Source of the DNA: Bradyrhizobium viridifuturi
GTDB taxonomy: Bacteria; Pseudomonadota; Alphaproteobacteria; Rhizobiales; Xanthobacteraceae
DNA: 64,000 nt
Assembly (NCBI RefSeq): GCF_001238275.1
Contig: NZ_LGTB01000024.1
Coordinates: 1 to 64,000 of the forward strand
Direction: 5' to 3'
Below are positions 62,279 to 64,000 of this stretch, one piece after another (within the stretch, counting starts at the first letter, position 1; the number at the start of each line of letters is the position of its first letter). A program made the translations under genes and the position numbers. The notes beneath the pieces are model-generated. The model had not been told where the DNA came from, searched no databases, and saw nothing but the letters and a program-made list of their open reading frames with translations.

Positions 62279-63399
62279 CGCAGCGTCTGATACAGCCGGT
62301 AGAGCAGGCGCGCGCGCGGCTCGATCGAGGAGATGTAGAGCTGCTCGTAATGGGTATGCGCACCCTTGCCGTCGACGCCGAGGCCGTCGAGGGTTGCAGT
62401 ATGCGGTGCGGTGAAATTGCCGTCGGAGCCGCCGCCGGTGAACACATCGAGCAGCTCGAAGCCCAGTTCAGTGGCAAGCTCGCGGGCGTGTTCGTAGAGC
62501 GCTGCGCCGGCATTGCTCTTCTCATAGGGCGGACGGTTCAGTTCCCCGGTCACCTTCACGCTGACGCCCTCGGTGCGCGAGGTGATGCCGAGGATCTTCG
62601 GCACCAGCTCGTCGGCGTCGGCCATGGACGGCACGCGCATGTCGACTTCCGCATAGGCCTCTTCGGCGATCACGTTCGGCTTGGTGCCGCCACGGACCAC
62701 GCCGACATTGACGGTGACGCCGCGCTTGAGATCGTTCATCGCCTCCAGCGTCTGGATCACATTGCCGAGTTCCCGGATCGCGCTGCGGCCATCCTCGGGG
62801 CGCGTGCCGGCATGCGCCGGTGCGCCCTTGATGTGCACATCGAAGCGCGCGACGCCCTTGCGCCCGGTGACGATCTTGCCGCCGTCGCGCGCCGGCTCGG
62901 TCACCAGCACGTATTTGGCCTTGCGGCCCTCGGCCTCGATCAGCGCGCGCGAGGTAGGGCTGCCGATTTCCTCGTCCGATACGTAGAGCTGGGTGATGCC
63001 GAGCGGCGGGCGCGCGTCATCGGCGCAGATCTGCCGGAATGCATGAAAGGCGAGGTAGGCGCCGCCCTTCATGTCGTAGATGCCAGGGCCGAACGCGCTG
63101 TCGCCTTCGATCTTGAATGGTAACCGTTCGATGAATCCCATCGGATGAACTGTGTCGAGATGGCTCAACACCAGAATCCCCGGGGCGTCCTGCCCCCAGG
63201 ACGAGCGCGTCACCAGGTGATCGCCGCAGCCCTCGCGCCCCGCAACGCGGTCGACCGTGGCCGGCAGGCCGCGATATTCAGACGCGACGAGGTCAGCCAG
63301 TCGGTTGACCTGGTCCGGCCGCTCGGTCGGCGATTCGATCTCGACCCAGCGGCGAATGCCGTCGAGGATAGCTGCGGTTTCGAACGGGTTGCTGGACAT
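62275..63399 (-). CDS. M20 family metallopeptidase (carboxypeptidase G2-like)
   Basis: Zinc-dependent exopeptidase or deacylase. The 374-residue protein from ATG 63399 has metal ligands in LSHLDTVH and GPGIYDMKGG, the catalytic Glu pair in VSDEEIGS, and the dimerisation domain with APAHAGTRPEDG. The last His ligand region is near FTGGGSDGNF. An upstream start at 63447 is possible. No signal peptide is evident. The substrate could be a folate-like, dipeptide or N-acyl amino acid compound. Confidence 0.85.
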   Translation of the reverse strand: MSSNPFETAAILDGIRRWVEIESPTERPDQVNRLADLVASEYRGLPATVDRVAGREGCGDHLVTRSSWGQDAPGILVLSHLDTVHPMGFIERLPFKIEGDSAFGPGIYDMKGGAYLAFHAFRQICADDARPPLGITQLYVSDEEIGSPTSRALIEAEGRKAKYVLVTEPARDGGKIVTGRKGVARFDVHIKGAPAHAGTRPEDGRSAIRELGNVIQTLEAMNDLKRGVTVNVGVVRGGTKPNVIAEEAYAEVDMRVPSMADADELVPKILGITSRTEGVSVKVTGELNRPPYEKSNAGAALYEHARELATELGFELLDVFTGGGSDGNFTAPHTATLDGLGVDGKGAHTHYEQLYISSIEPRARLLYRLYQTLR

Positions 63400-63462
63400 G
63401 CTGTTGTCGACGCCTGTGAATTTTGGCCTGTGAATTCGCTTTGTCATTCAGCGCACGCGCCA

Positions 63463-63510
63463 AGGCACGATCCGGAACAGCGCGCAGCGGTCTCCGAAGG
63501 AATCATGCTC
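63463..63510. repeat. degenerate copy of the GATCCGGAA palindromic repeat
   Basis: CACGATCCGGAACAGCGCG...GAAGGAATCATGCTC resembles the repeat units at 23467 and 28826 but with several mismatches. It lies upstream of the M20 gene. Confidence 0.4.
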
Positions 63511-63620
63511 AAACAAGGAGCTGAAGCGCGACGACGATTCGACCGGAACTCGTCACGCCTCAGCGTGCGCCGGAATGACATATTCCAGATTTGACGATCT
63601 CTCAAACGGATAAGGCAGGG

Positions 63621-64000
63621 TCAGACCTGTTCGGCCGCCTCGCGCGCCGCGATCTGCTCGACCAGTTCGACGATGCTGCGGCGGAGTTTGGCGTCCGCGA
63701 TCCGCGTGAACGCACGGGTCAGGGCCAGGCCTTCGGCGGTTGCCAGAAAATCGGACACATAGGCCGGCGAGGAGCCCTCGCTGAAGCCGTCAGCGGTCTT
63801 GACGCCGCTCGGGCCGCCGTCGAACAGGAAAGAGACCGGCACCTGCAGGATTTCGGAGATCTGCTGCAGCCGGCTCGCGCCGACACGGTTGGTGCCCTTC
63901 TCGTATTTCTGCACCTGCTGGAACGTCAGGCCTAACGCCTCGCCCAGTTTTTCCTGGCTCATGCCGAGCATGATGCGTCGCATACGGACGCGGCTGCCGA
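63621..64000 (-). CDS. XRE-family helix-turn-helix regulator (5' end outside the window)
   Basis: Reading continues in frame from 63983 to the window edge (GSRVRMRR), so the start lies beyond position 64000. The visible 125 residues hold a full Xre/Cro HTH (MSQEKLGEALGLTFQQVQKYEKG, split as usual over helices 2-4), then GASRLQQISEILQVPVSFLF. A C-terminal helical region of about 60 residues ends in EQIAAREAAEQV. Target and signal are unknown. Confidence 0.85.
   Translation of the reverse strand, partial: GSRVRMRRIMLGMSQEKLGEALGLTFQQVQKYEKGTNRVGASRLQQISEILQVPVSFLFDGGPSGVKTADGFSEGSSPAYVSDFLATAEGLALTRAFTRIADAKLRRSIVELVEQIAAREAAEQV

Overview
The window looks like a stretch of core chromosome from a high-GC alphaproteobacterium, most likely Bradyrhizobium or a close relative such as Rhodopseudomonas. 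Four things support this: an Irr regulator with Cys29-Pro30 in its heme regulatory motif, trpFBA-accD-folC and rimP-nusA-ylxR-infB-rbfA-truB-rpsO-pnp gene orders, a DivL-type tyrosine pseudokinase, and short intergenic palindromic repeats of the kind common in these genomes. No species is claimed.

Layout. 1-13 kb: tRNA-Ala, a FYDLN-acid protein, aroA-cmk, rpsA, sppA, ihfB, a LapA-like membrane protein, then trpF-trpB-trpA-accD-folC joined by 4-nt overlaps, and a metallophosphoesterase. 13-29 kb (mostly minus strand): trxA, addA-addB, an inserted LysR/transporter/DUF2891 cassette, then murU, a PilZ protein, a tsaE-amgK fusion and divL, combining peptidoglycan recycling, tRNA modification and cell-cycle signalling. 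29-35 kb: dut-coaBC and ubiB-ubiE (minus), then mutM and a GNAT enzyme (plus). 35-43 kb is more accessory: gamma-glutamyltransferase, a PG-binding/trypsin-like protein, a MoeB-like enzyme, an aldo/keto reductase with divergent LysR, a 2-hydroxyacid dehydrogenase and an SH3 protein. 43-48 kb: irr, then fabA-fabB-fabV for unsaturated fatty acid synthesis, a GST and a GNAT. 48-59 kb: the translation/RNA operon from rimP to pnp. 59-64 kb: DUF2336, PhyH dioxygenase, trmB, an M20 peptidase and an edge-truncated XRE regulator.

The most unusual biology is at coaBC. The enzyme carries an N-terminal FitA-like ribbon-helix-helix domain, and its 65-nt upstream gap holds a perfect TGATAGC/GCTATCA inverted repeat resembling a FitA operator. 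This suggests a self-regulating CoA biosynthesis enzyme. Also notable are a trypsin-like protein whose catalytic His appears to be Arg, a TsaE-AmgK fusion between murU and divL, and an AccD without its zinc-ribbon cysteines.

Data caveat: twelve one-base indels (eleven losses, one gain) break conserved genes, including rpsO, trxA and rbfA. Every one fits a length error in a short homopolymer. I read them as sequencing errors and annotate full-length genes across them.
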